Positions 1-5,028 of a stretch of DNA of 5,355 nucleotides are shown piece after piece. The first letter of the stretch is position 1. Each line of letters begins with the position of its first letter. The notes beneath the pieces were generated by a model, which had not been told where the DNA came from, did not search any database, and was given only the letters and a program-made list of their open reading frames with translations. The position numbers and the translations under genes were made by a program. The stretch is from Mycobacterium sp. (lineage in GTDB: Bacteria > Actinomycetota > Actinomycetes > Mycobacteriales > Mycobacteriaceae): contig JAHBAP020000489.1 of the NCBI GenBank assembly GCA_018500005.2, positions 1 through 5,355 of the forward strand, given 5' to 3'.

Positions 1-63
1 CGTTCGGACCGCAAGGGGAGCGCTGAACGGAACCTCCGCAGCCGGCTGGTGATGGCCCGCTGA
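1..63 (+). other. possible 3' end of an upstream gene
   Basis: Frame 1 is open from the left edge to a TGA at 61-63 and would give a basic 20-residue tail ending LVMAR. The piece is too short to recognise, and a short open frame is common by chance in DNA this GC-rich. The other two forward frames close at or before base 52. It could be the end of a plus-strand gene lying outside the window or plain intergenic DNA. The rest, 64-109, holds only the putative promoter of the bicupin gene. Confidence 0.15.
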
Positions 64-100
64 CTCCGGCGACAGCGCCACGCCACAGCCGGTCCGGGGT

Positions 101-106
101 TAGGGT
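101..106 (+). promoter_or_regulatory. putative -10 element of the bicupin gene (leaderless geometry)
   Basis: TAGGGT fits the mycobacterial -10 consensus TANNNT. Six bases (107-112) separate it from the ATG at 113, so transcription beginning about seven bases after the hexamer would start on that codon and give a leaderless mRNA. No TTGACA-like -35 is visible at the usual distance. The AGGG inside the same hexamer could instead act as a weak Shine-Dalgarno for ATG 110 or ATG 113. Confidence 0.4.
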
Positions 107-109
107 CCG

Positions 110-1228
110 ATGATGTTCCCGATCATCGAGGATCGCCCCGGCGGCGACACCAGCTACTTCAACAACGTGCCGCCGGCCATCCTCGCCCAGGCTCAGTTGC
201 CCACCTTCAAGTTCGAGCTGGAGAAGTCCGAGGGCAAGCAGGAGGACGGCTCCTACGGCAAGGAGGCCAACGTCGCCAACTTCCCGGTCTCGACGGGCCT
301 GGCCGGCGTCTCGATGAAACTTCAGCCCGGTGTCATGCGCGAATTGCACTGGCACGCCGACGCCGCTGAATGGGCGTTCGTGGTCAGCGGCCGGGTGCGG
401 ACCACGCTGGTCGATCCGGCGGGGCATTCCGAGACCTGTGATTTCGCCCCCGGGGATGTCTGGTACTTCCCGCGTGGCCACGGCCACCAACTCGAGGCCC
501 TGGGCGCCGAGCCCTGCCATTTCATCCTCATCTTCGACAACGGCTACTTCAGCGAGTTCGGCACGTTCAGCATCTCCGACTGGATGGCGCAGGTGCCCGT
601 CGCGACACTCTCCAAGAGCCTCCGGGTCGACGAAGACGTGTTGCGCGGGCTGCCGACCGGTGAGGTCTACTTCGCCAAGGGTGCGATCCCGCCGGAGCCG
701 GCCGCCGCGCCCGTCAGTGGTCCCAACACGGCGACTCTCACCCACAGGTTCCCGCTCATGTCACAGCGGCCTACCGAATTCCCCGGCGGCCGTGAGTGGT
801 TGGTGGACTCGGCCCGATTCCCGATCTCGCGCACCATGACGGGACTGGTCTTCGAACTCGACGCCGGAGCCATCCGCACCCTGCACTGGCACCCCAACGC
901 CTCGGAGTGGCAGTACGTGATCGGCGGCCAGTACAGGGTGACGTTGTTCGGGGCCAAGGGGCGGTATCGCGAGGAGACCTTGAATCCCGGGGACGTCGGC
1001 TACATCCCGCAGGGCTACGGACACTCCATCGAGAACATCGGATCGGAGACCGGGCGCATCCTGCTCGGCCTGAACTCCGGGACCTTTCAGAAAATCGACC
1101 TCGCGGAGTGGATCGCGGGGCAACCGGCGGACGTCCTGCAGACCAACCTGGGCCTGTCCGCGGGTCAGGTGGCCAGCTTGCCCCGCGAGGACATCTTCAT
1201 CACAGATGGCGGCGGATCCGCGGAATGA
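110..1228 (+). CDS. bicupin of the oxalate decarboxylase family
   Basis: A soluble protein of 372 aa with two cupin barrels and no signal peptide or membrane segment, so probably cytoplasmic. Domain I (about 55-165) has HWHADAAEW, giving metal ligands H80, H82 and E87, with H126 in the second motif GDVWYFPRGHGH. Domain II (about 225-335) has HWHPNASEW, giving H259, H261 and E266, with H305 in GDVGYIPQGYGH. The arginines before the motifs are kept (R77, R256). Both barrels should therefore bind Mn or a similar metal. In Bacillus OxdC the oxalate-splitting site is in domain I under a flexible SENS lid; the matching segment here is S148-E149-F150-G151, so the acid is kept but the rest of the lid differs. 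The domain II glutamate (OxdC E333) is replaced by a leucine near residue 319. Oxalate to formate plus CO2 is the family reaction; another small carboxylate substrate is possible. An in-frame TAG at 101-103 limits the start to ATG 110 or the adjacent ATG 113. The gene converges on the YCII gene. Confidence 0.85.
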   Translation: MMFPIIEDRPGGDTSYFNNVPPAILAQAQLPTFKFELEKSEGKQEDGSYGKEANVANFPVSTGLAGVSMKLQPGVMRELHWHADAAEWAFVVSGRVRTTLVDPAGHSETCDFAPGDVWYFPRGHGHQLEALGAEPCHFILIFDNGYFSEFGTFSISDWMAQVPVATLSKSLRVDEDVLRGLPTGEVYFAKGAIPPEPAAAPVSGPNTATLTHRFPLMSQRPTEFPGGREWLVDSARFPISRTMTGLVFELDAGAIRTLHWHPNASEWQYVIGGQYRVTLFGAKGRYREETLNPGDVGYIPQGYGHSIENIGSETGRILLGLNSGTFQKIDLAEWIAGQPADVLQTNLGLSAGQVASLPREDIFITDGGGSAE

Positions 1229-1233
1229 CGCGG
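1218..1233. terminator. weak candidate hairpin between convergent genes
   Basis: CCGCG (1218-1222) and CGCGG (1229-1233) can pair around a six-base loop that contains the bicupin stop codon. The stem has only five pairs, though all are G-C, and no T-tract follows on either strand. The convergent gene ends at 1238, so a shared terminator would be useful here, but this is weak evidence. Confidence 0.2.
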
Positions 1234-1237
1234 TGAC

Positions 1238-1525
1238 CTATCCGTCCATATCGACGATCTCGTGCAGTTCGATGATGCCGCCCCGGTGGCGATGCGGGTT
1301 GTTCTCGAAGACCGCGTCCAGTGCTTCGAGGCTGTCGGCCTGCACGATGGAGTAGCCGCCGACATCGCCGCCTCCGCCACCGGGGACCGCGGTGGTGGGC
1401 GCGCCGAAATCGACGATCGCGTCGCCGACGGCCTCCCTCCAGTCCATCCAGGCCTTGTGCTCCCCGGCCGATGGCTCCGTCATTCCCGAACCGCCGGACT
1501 TGAACAATGCGAGGTATTTCGGCAT
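1238..1525 (-). CDS. YCII-related domain protein
   Basis: A 95-aa protein, a normal length for single-domain YCII proteins, which fold as a dimeric alpha/beta (ferredoxin-like) barrel. Family features visible are the opening strand MPKYLALFK, a central helix with W26 and W29 (HKAWMDWREAVGDAIVDFG), the strand-helix GGYSIVQADSLEALDAVF (57-73), and the closing strand GGIIELHEIV (82-91). A loop with five glycines in a row (49-53) sits where relatives usually carry a short acidic or proline-containing turn. The biochemical role of most YCII proteins is unknown, and some act as small hydrolases or lyases or as domains in catabolic clusters. The start is ATG 1525 with GAGAGGG at 1533-1539, seven bases upstream. 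It follows the second dehydrogenase gene after 54 bases on the same strand, so co-transcription is likely. No convincing promoter was seen in that gap. Confidence 0.8.
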   Translation of the reverse strand: MPKYLALFKSGGSGMTEPSAGEHKAWMDWREAVGDAIVDFGAPTTAVPGGGGGDVGGYSIVQADSLEALDAVFENNPHRHRGGIIELHEIVDMDG

Positions 1526-1579
1526 CTTGTAGCCCTCTCGAAAATCGCTGTCTAGGGCCCAATCACACCCGACGCGCGG

Positions 1580-2677
1580 TCAGAGGGCAACCACTCCGTA
1601 GCTGCCGACCTGGCTGATCAGATAGCGCAGTTGGTCGTCGGCCGAACCGTAGGTCTGCTCGATGGCGGTCAGGCGTGCCGCATAGTGCGCGATCGGATAT
1701 TCCGCGGTGACCCCGATACCGCCGTGCATCTGGATGGACTCCTCGGCGATGTGCTTGCCCGATCTGCCGATCTGCAGCTTCGCCCGGGCCGCGACCATCG
1801 GGTCGAGCCGGCCGTCGGCCACCGAGACCGCCAGGTAGTAGTTCATGCTCCGTGCCAGTTCCACCGACACGTACATGTCGGCGGCTCGCTGGGTGAGGGT
1901 CTGGAACGCCTTGAGCGGAACGCCGAACTGCTTGCGGCTCTTCAGGTATTCCGTTGTGAGGCGCAGTGATTCGTCCATCGCGCCGACCGCTTCGGCGCAC
2001 AGCGTCGACTGGAACCGGATCACCGCGGCGTCGATGGCCGCCTGCGCGTCGCCGCCGGCGCCCAACGGCTGGGCGGGGGCGTCGTCAAGTGCGATCTCGG
2101 CGCCACGCTGGCCGTCGAAGGTGCGGTAGCCGTGACGTGTCACGACTGCCGCGTCGACCAGGAACAGCCCGTTGCCGCCGCCGGGCAGGGCCGCGGTGAC
2201 GATCAGGGTGTCGGCGCTATCCCCGGCCAGCACCGGGTTCTTACGGCCGGTCAGCGTCCAGGACCCGCCCTGTTCGGTCGCGCGGGTGACCAGTTCGGTC
2301 GTGCCGCGCCGGCCTGGTTCGGTATGAGCGAAGGCGAGCAGGCGCGCACCGGCGGCCACCTCATCGAGAAGCGCACGCTGCTCGTCGGAGCCGTGTTCGG
2401 CGATCACCGCACCGGGGACCAGTGCGGCGGCGGCCACCGGTTCGGGTGCCAGCCGCCGACCGATCTCGGTCATCACCACCATCACCTCGATCGGGCCGGA
2501 ATCCTCGTCGAAACCCAGTCCGAGGATGCCGATCTCGGCCAGTTGCTGCCAGACCTCGCGGCTCCACCCCAGCTCGGATTCGATGACCTTGTTGCGCTTC
2601 TCGGTGTCATAGCCCGAAAGCACATCGCGGGTGGTGTCGGCCAGCAGTTGCTGCTCTTCGGTCAGATCGAAGTTCAT
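1580..2677 (-). CDS. acyl-CoA dehydrogenase, FAD-pyrophosphate-binding (beta-type) subunit of a heteromeric enzyme
   Basis: 365 aa with the full three-part acyl-CoA dehydrogenase layout: N-terminal helices (MNFDLTEEQQLL onward, about 1-115), a middle beta domain (about 115-205) and C-terminal helices (about 215-360). The C-terminal domain has the FAD-pyrophosphate motif R248-K-Q-F-G-V-P and Q316-M-H-G-G-I-G, which in this family contact the FAD of the partner subunit. The middle domain is degraded: the usual EPxAGSD reads EPGRRGTTEL, and the flavin-contacting KTWTT stretch reads RKNPVLAG. There is no catalytic glutamate at either known position: F222 replaces the Glu of the IVD/LCAD-type NER motif, and TYGS (342-345) replaces the MCAD-type YEGT. 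It should therefore not work alone. It starts 10 bases after the stop of the upstream dehydrogenase, with a ribosome binding site overlapping that stop, as expected for subunits made together. It resembles the smaller partner of mycobacterial FadE pairs such as FadE27. Substrate unknown. Confidence 0.9.
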   Translation of the reverse strand: MNFDLTEEQQLLADTTRDVLSGYDTEKRNKVIESELGWSREVWQQLAEIGILGLGFDEDSGPIEVMVVMTEIGRRLAPEPVAAAALVPGAVIAEHGSDEQRALLDEVAAGARLLAFAHTEPGRRGTTELVTRATEQGGSWTLTGRKNPVLAGDSADTLIVTAALPGGGNGLFLVDAAVVTRHGYRTFDGQRGAEIALDDAPAQPLGAGGDAQAAIDAAVIRFQSTLCAEAVGAMDESLRLTTEYLKSRKQFGVPLKAFQTLTQRAADMYVSVELARSMNYYLAVSVADGRLDPMVAARAKLQIGRSGKHIAEESIQMHGGIGVTAEYPIAHYAARLTAIEQTYGSADDQLRYLISQVGSYGVVAL

Positions 2678-2684
2678 GGCTGAA

Positions 2685-2689
2685 TCCTC
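2685..2689 (-). promoter_or_regulatory. ribosome binding site overlapping the upstream stop codon
   Basis: GAGGA (2689 to 2685 on the minus strand) lies seven bases before ATG 2677 and overlaps the TGA (2690-2688) that ends the first dehydrogenase. This supports the chosen start and suggests translational coupling of the two subunits. Confidence 0.7.
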
Positions 2690-3863
2690 ACAGTCCGAGA
2701 ATGGTCGAGGCGATGATGGTGCGTTGCACCTCGTTGCTGCCGCCGTAGATCGAGGTCTTGCGGAAGTTCAGGTAACGCGGAGCGGCGTGCTGGGCCCAGC
2801 CGGGGGAGTCGACGGTGTCGCCGGCGTCGAAGGGCAGCGCATCGGGACCGGCGACCTCGACGAGCAGGTCGGTGACCGCCTGCTGGAGTTGGGTGCCGCG
2901 CAGTTTCAGGATCGACGACGCCGGGTTCGGCTTCCCGCCGGCCTCGTCGCCGCTGACCCGCAACTGGGTCAGCTCGAGGGCCAACAACTGGTTTTCCACC
3001 TCGGCGACGCGGGCGGCGAACAGCGGGTCGTCCATCAGCGTGGCGTTCCCGACCGGGGTCTTGGCGGCGCGTTCCTTGACCTCGGTCAGCCACACCTTGG
3101 TGGTCCCCACCCGGGCAATGCCGGTGCGTTCGTTGGACAGCAGGAACTTCGCGTAACTCCACCCGGCGTTCTCTTCGCCGACGAGTTGGTCCACCGGAAC
3201 GCGAACATCCTCGAACCAGACCTCGTTGACCTCGTAGCTGCCGTCGATCAGTTTGATCGGGCGCACGGTGATTCCCGGCGTGGACATCTCGGCGAGGATG
3301 AACGAGATGCCGGCCTGCTTCTTGGGCGCGTTGGGGTCGGTGCGGGCCAGCAGGAAGATCCAGTCGGCGTACTGGCCCAGCGTTGTCCAGGTCTTCTGCC
3401 CGTTGATGACGTAGTAGTCGCCGTCTCGGACGGCGGTGGTACGCAAGCTGGCCAGGTCCGATCCGGCTTCCGGCTCGGAAAAGCCTTGGCACCACCAGAT
3501 ATCGAGGTTCGCGGTGGCGGGCAGGAATCGTTGTTTGAGCTCCTGGGAGCCGAACTGCGCGATCACCGGGCCGACCATGCTGGCGTTGAACGCCAGCGGT
3601 TCGGGCACGCAGGCCATCCGTATTTCCTCGGCCCGGATCTGACGCTGCAGTGGCGCCCAGTCCTTGCCGCCCCACTCAACCGGCCAGTTCGGCCCCGCCA
3701 GACCCGCCTCGTTGAGGATGCGCATCGAGGTGATGGCGTCCTCCGGATAGTTCAGAGCTTCGTTGCGAGCCCGTTCCCGCAGATCGGCCGGGAACTTGTT
3801 GGTGAAGAACTCCCGCAGTTCGTCGCGAAAAGCGGCGTCGGCTTCGCTCAGTGCGAGTCTCAC
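2688..3863 (-). CDS. acyl-CoA dehydrogenase, catalytic (alpha-type) subunit of a heteromeric enzyme
   Basis: 391 aa of the acyl-CoA dehydrogenase fold, which forms a 2,3-trans double bond in an acyl-CoA and passes electrons to electron-transfer flavoprotein. The family signature QGFSEPEAGSDLASLRT (126-142) and the flavin-facing KTWTTLGQYADW (157-168) are intact. E245 in LLSNERTGIARV lies where IVD and LCAD carry their catalytic base (the ER on helix G) and is the likely proton acceptor. The MCAD-type position reads IYGGSNEVQR (372-381), with glycine instead of glutamate. The C-terminal domain lacks the RxQFG motif (that region reads PVGNATLMDDPLF, 270-282) and QxxGGxG (there VEVAGPDALP), so it cannot complete an FAD site with itself. 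The next gene supplies both motifs. The size and defects match the larger partner of mycobacterial pairs such as FadE26-FadE27. The start is GTG 3863 with GAGGTAGG upstream. The substrate is not determinable; steroid side-chain or other bulky acyl-CoAs are known for related pairs. Confidence 0.92.
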   Translation of the reverse strand: MRLALSEADAAFRDELREFFTNKFPADLRERARNEALNYPEDAITSMRILNEAGLAGPNWPVEWGGKDWAPLQRQIRAEEIRMACVPEPLAFNASMVGPVIAQFGSQELKQRFLPATANLDIWWCQGFSEPEAGSDLASLRTTAVRDGDYYVINGQKTWTTLGQYADWIFLLARTDPNAPKKQAGISFILAEMSTPGITVRPIKLIDGSYEVNEVWFEDVRVPVDQLVGEENAGWSYAKFLLSNERTGIARVGTTKVWLTEVKERAAKTPVGNATLMDDPLFAARVAEVENQLLALELTQLRVSGDEAGGKPNPASSILKLRGTQLQQAVTDLLVEVAGPDALPFDAGDTVDSPGWAQHAAPRYLNFRKTSIYGGSNEVQRTIIASTILGL

Positions 3864-3867
3864 GGTG

Positions 3868-3875
3868 CCTACCTC
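3868..3875 (-). promoter_or_regulatory. ribosome binding site for the GTG start of the first dehydrogenase
   Basis: GAGGTAGG (3875 to 3868 on the minus strand) precedes GTG 3863, with eight bases between its GAGG core and the start codon. It supports this GTG over any internal start, which would also cut into the N-terminal helix. Confidence 0.7.
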
Positions 3876-3892
3876 GATTCGATGAGTGCCGG

Positions 3893-3911
3893 TGGGATGC
3901 CCCTGGGATGC
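3893..3911. repeat. tandem 8-bp direct repeat, possible operator
   Basis: TGGGATGC occurs at 3893-3900 and again at 3904-3911, an 11-bp period that puts both copies on the same face of the helix. It lies in the 82-bp gap between the PAC2 gene and the dehydrogenase operon, next to a putative -10 element and upstream of the dehydrogenase start, where a repressor could act. No known operator (for example the KstR-type AACnnGTT palindrome) was recognised. Confidence 0.3.
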
Positions 3912-3917
3912 ACGTTA
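3912..3917 (-). promoter_or_regulatory. putative -10 element of the dehydrogenase operon
   Basis: On the minus strand TAACGT (3917 to 3912) matches TANNNT and would start transcription near 3905, giving a leader of roughly 40 bases before GTG 3863. A -35 is not evident. The alternative is read-through from the PAC2 gene, which ends at 3946 with no obvious terminator. Confidence 0.3.
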
Positions 3918-3945
3918 TCGCAGCGGTACGAGGGGCTGAGAAGGA

Positions 3946-4842
3946 CTAGCGCCCGCGGCGGCGCAGATAGCGCTCGAACTCCGCGGCCAGTGCGTCGCCG
4001 TCCACCTTCGACATCGCCTCGTTGACGTCGATCTCGGCGTCCCCCCGCGCTTCGAGGCTGGCGACGTAGTCGGCGATCTCGTCATCCTCGGCGGTCATCT
4101 CGGTGACGGCCTGCTCCCACTCCTCGGCCTGGGCGGGCAGATCGGCCAACGGGACCTCGATATCGAGTACCTCTTCGACCCGGCGCAGCAATGCCACGGT
4201 GGCCTTGGGATTGGGCGGTTGGGAGACGTAGTGCGGCACCGCCGCCCAGAACGTCACCGCCGGGATACCGGCCGACACACAGGCGTCCTGGAAAACCCCC
4301 GCGATGCCGGTGGGCCCCTCGTACCGGGACTCCTGCAAACCGAAGAATTTAGCCGACTCGGGGGAGTAGGCCGCCCCGGACACCGGCACCGGGCGGGTGT
4401 GCGGTGTATCGGCCAGCAGCGCGCCCAGGATCACCACGGTGTCGACGTTGAGCTTGTCGGCGATTCCCAGCAGTTCGGCGCAGAAGCTACGCCACCGCAT
4501 GTTCGGCTCCACGCCGTGCATCAGGACGATGTCGCGGTCGGACCCCGGCGGTCGGCAGTGCGAGATCTGCATCGCCGGCCAGACCAGTTCCCGGGTGACG
4601 CCGTCGACCTGACGGATCACCGGCCGGTTCACCTGGTAGTCGTAGTAGGACTCGTCGTCGATCTCCACGATCGGCTTCGCCTCCCAGATCTCGTCGAGGT
4701 GCTCGAGCGCGTCGCTGGCGGCGTCTCCGGCATCATTCCAGCCCTCGAAGGCGGCGACGATCACTGTGTTGTTAAGTTCGGTCAGGCTGGGGCCTAGGCC
4801 GCCACTGCCCCCCCCGCCACCCGCCCAGTCCCACGACGCCAC
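3946..4842 (-). CDS. PAC2 family protein (actinobacterial proteasome-assembly-chaperone-like)
   Basis: 298 aa, close to the length I recall for M. tuberculosis Rv2125. Conserved blocks are NTVIVAAFEGWNDAGDAASD (25-44), YYDYQVNRPVI (66-76), HGVEPNMRWRSF (109-120), VVILGALLADTPHTRPVPV (136-154), RYEGPTGIAGVF (173-184), and VTFWAAVPHYVSQPPNPKA (196-214). The tail is acidic and helical (about 235-290) and ends in a basic RRRGR. The family is named after eukaryotic proteasome assembly chaperone 2; actinobacterial members have solved structures but no agreed function. No signal peptide or membrane segment is seen. The N-terminus has a glycine-rich stretch (8-15) encoded over a run of eight C on the plus strand. 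GTG 4842 is the first possible start: an in-frame TAG lies at 4854-4852, and the next GTG (codon 27) would remove the first beta strand. No Shine-Dalgarno precedes it; a -10-like hexamer six bases upstream suggests a leaderless mRNA. Confidence 0.88.
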   Translation of the reverse strand: MASWDWAGGGGGSGGLGPSLTELNNTVIVAAFEGWNDAGDAASDALEHLDEIWEAKPIVEIDDESYYDYQVNRPVIRQVDGVTRELVWPAMQISHCRPPGSDRDIVLMHGVEPNMRWRSFCAELLGIADKLNVDTVVILGALLADTPHTRPVPVSGAAYSPESAKFFGLQESRYEGPTGIAGVFQDACVSAGIPAVTFWAAVPHYVSQPPNPKATVALLRRVEEVLDIEVPLADLPAQAEEWEQAVTEMTAEDDEIADYVASLEARGDAEIDVNEAMSKVDGDALAAEFERYLRRRGR

Positions 4843-4848
4843 GTAATC

Positions 4849-4854
4849 AGACTA
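4849..4854 (-). promoter_or_regulatory. putative -10 element of the PAC2 gene (leaderless geometry)
   Basis: On the minus strand TAGTCT (4854 to 4849) matches TANNNT, then six bases (GATTAC) lead to GTG 4842. Transcription would start on the start codon itself. No purine-rich ribosome binding site exists in this short stretch, which fits a leaderless transcript. Confidence 0.5.
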
Positions 4855-4924
4855 AGCCCTGTCCGGCCGCGATGACCCGCATAAGACCGGCAAACCACCA
4901 GCGAACAGGTCCGTTGCCACCCCG

Positions 4925-4930
4925 TAGACT
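4925..4930 (+). promoter_or_regulatory. putative -10 element of metH
   Basis: TAGACT matches TANNNT and would start transcription near 4937, leaving a leader of about 90 bases before GTG 5029. No good -35 is seen. I saw no B12-riboswitch-like layout in this leader, which is too short for a standard cobalamin aptamer. Confidence 0.3.
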
Positions 4931-5004
4931 TGACCGGCCGAGAGGCGTTGCAACGGGTCGGGGTCCGCCCTCCTGACCCGCCACGCTCGGCAGAGTTAAG
5001 GACG

Positions 5005-5023
5005 CCTTCCCGTGTGGAAGGAG
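5005..5023 (+). promoter_or_regulatory. metH ribosome binding site inside a potential hairpin
   Basis: GGAAGGAG at 5016-5023 is a near-ideal Shine-Dalgarno, five bases before GTG 5029. It selects that codon over the in-frame GTGs at 5014 and 5023, which lie inside or before the site. CCTTCC at 5005-5010 is exactly complementary to GGAAGG at 5016-5021, with a five-base loop, so the leader could fold over its own ribosome binding site. Confidence 0.55.
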
Positions 5024-5028
5024 TGCCC

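Noticed and set aside
1212..1221. Perfect palindrome GCGGATCCGC near the end of the bicupin gene
   Set aside because: It has no loop, lies in coding sequence encoding Gly-Gly-Ser-Ala, and is expected by chance in such composition.
1262..1555. A 97-codon plus-strand open frame opposite the YCII gene
   Set aside because: It has no ribosome binding site or recognisable fold, and the minus-strand frame matches the YCII family throughout.
2674..3675. A 333-codon minus-strand open frame within the first dehydrogenase
   Set aside because: It is an Arg/Pro/Gly-rich shifted-frame shadow of the real gene with no family motif.
3899..3936. Inverted repeat GCCCCT / AGGGGC flanking the putative operon -10
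   Set aside because: The loop is 26 bases, the arms do not extend, and no T-tract follows, so it is too weak for a terminator. Six-base GC arms are common by chance here.
2631..4025. A 464-codon plus-strand open frame opposite both dehydrogenase genes
   Set aside because: It lies antisense to two clearly conserved proteins, crosses the gene junction, and has the low-complexity composition typical of mirror frames in GC-rich codons. No domain is recognisable.
4219..4797. A 192-codon plus-strand open frame opposite the PAC2 gene
   Set aside because: It is a His/Arg/Asp-rich shadow of a conserved minus-strand protein.
4863..4940. Two copies of CCGGCCG in the PAC2/metH gap, considered as a shared operator
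   Set aside because: A 7-bp all-GC word recurring once in GC-rich DNA is not significant, and the spacing is unremarkable.
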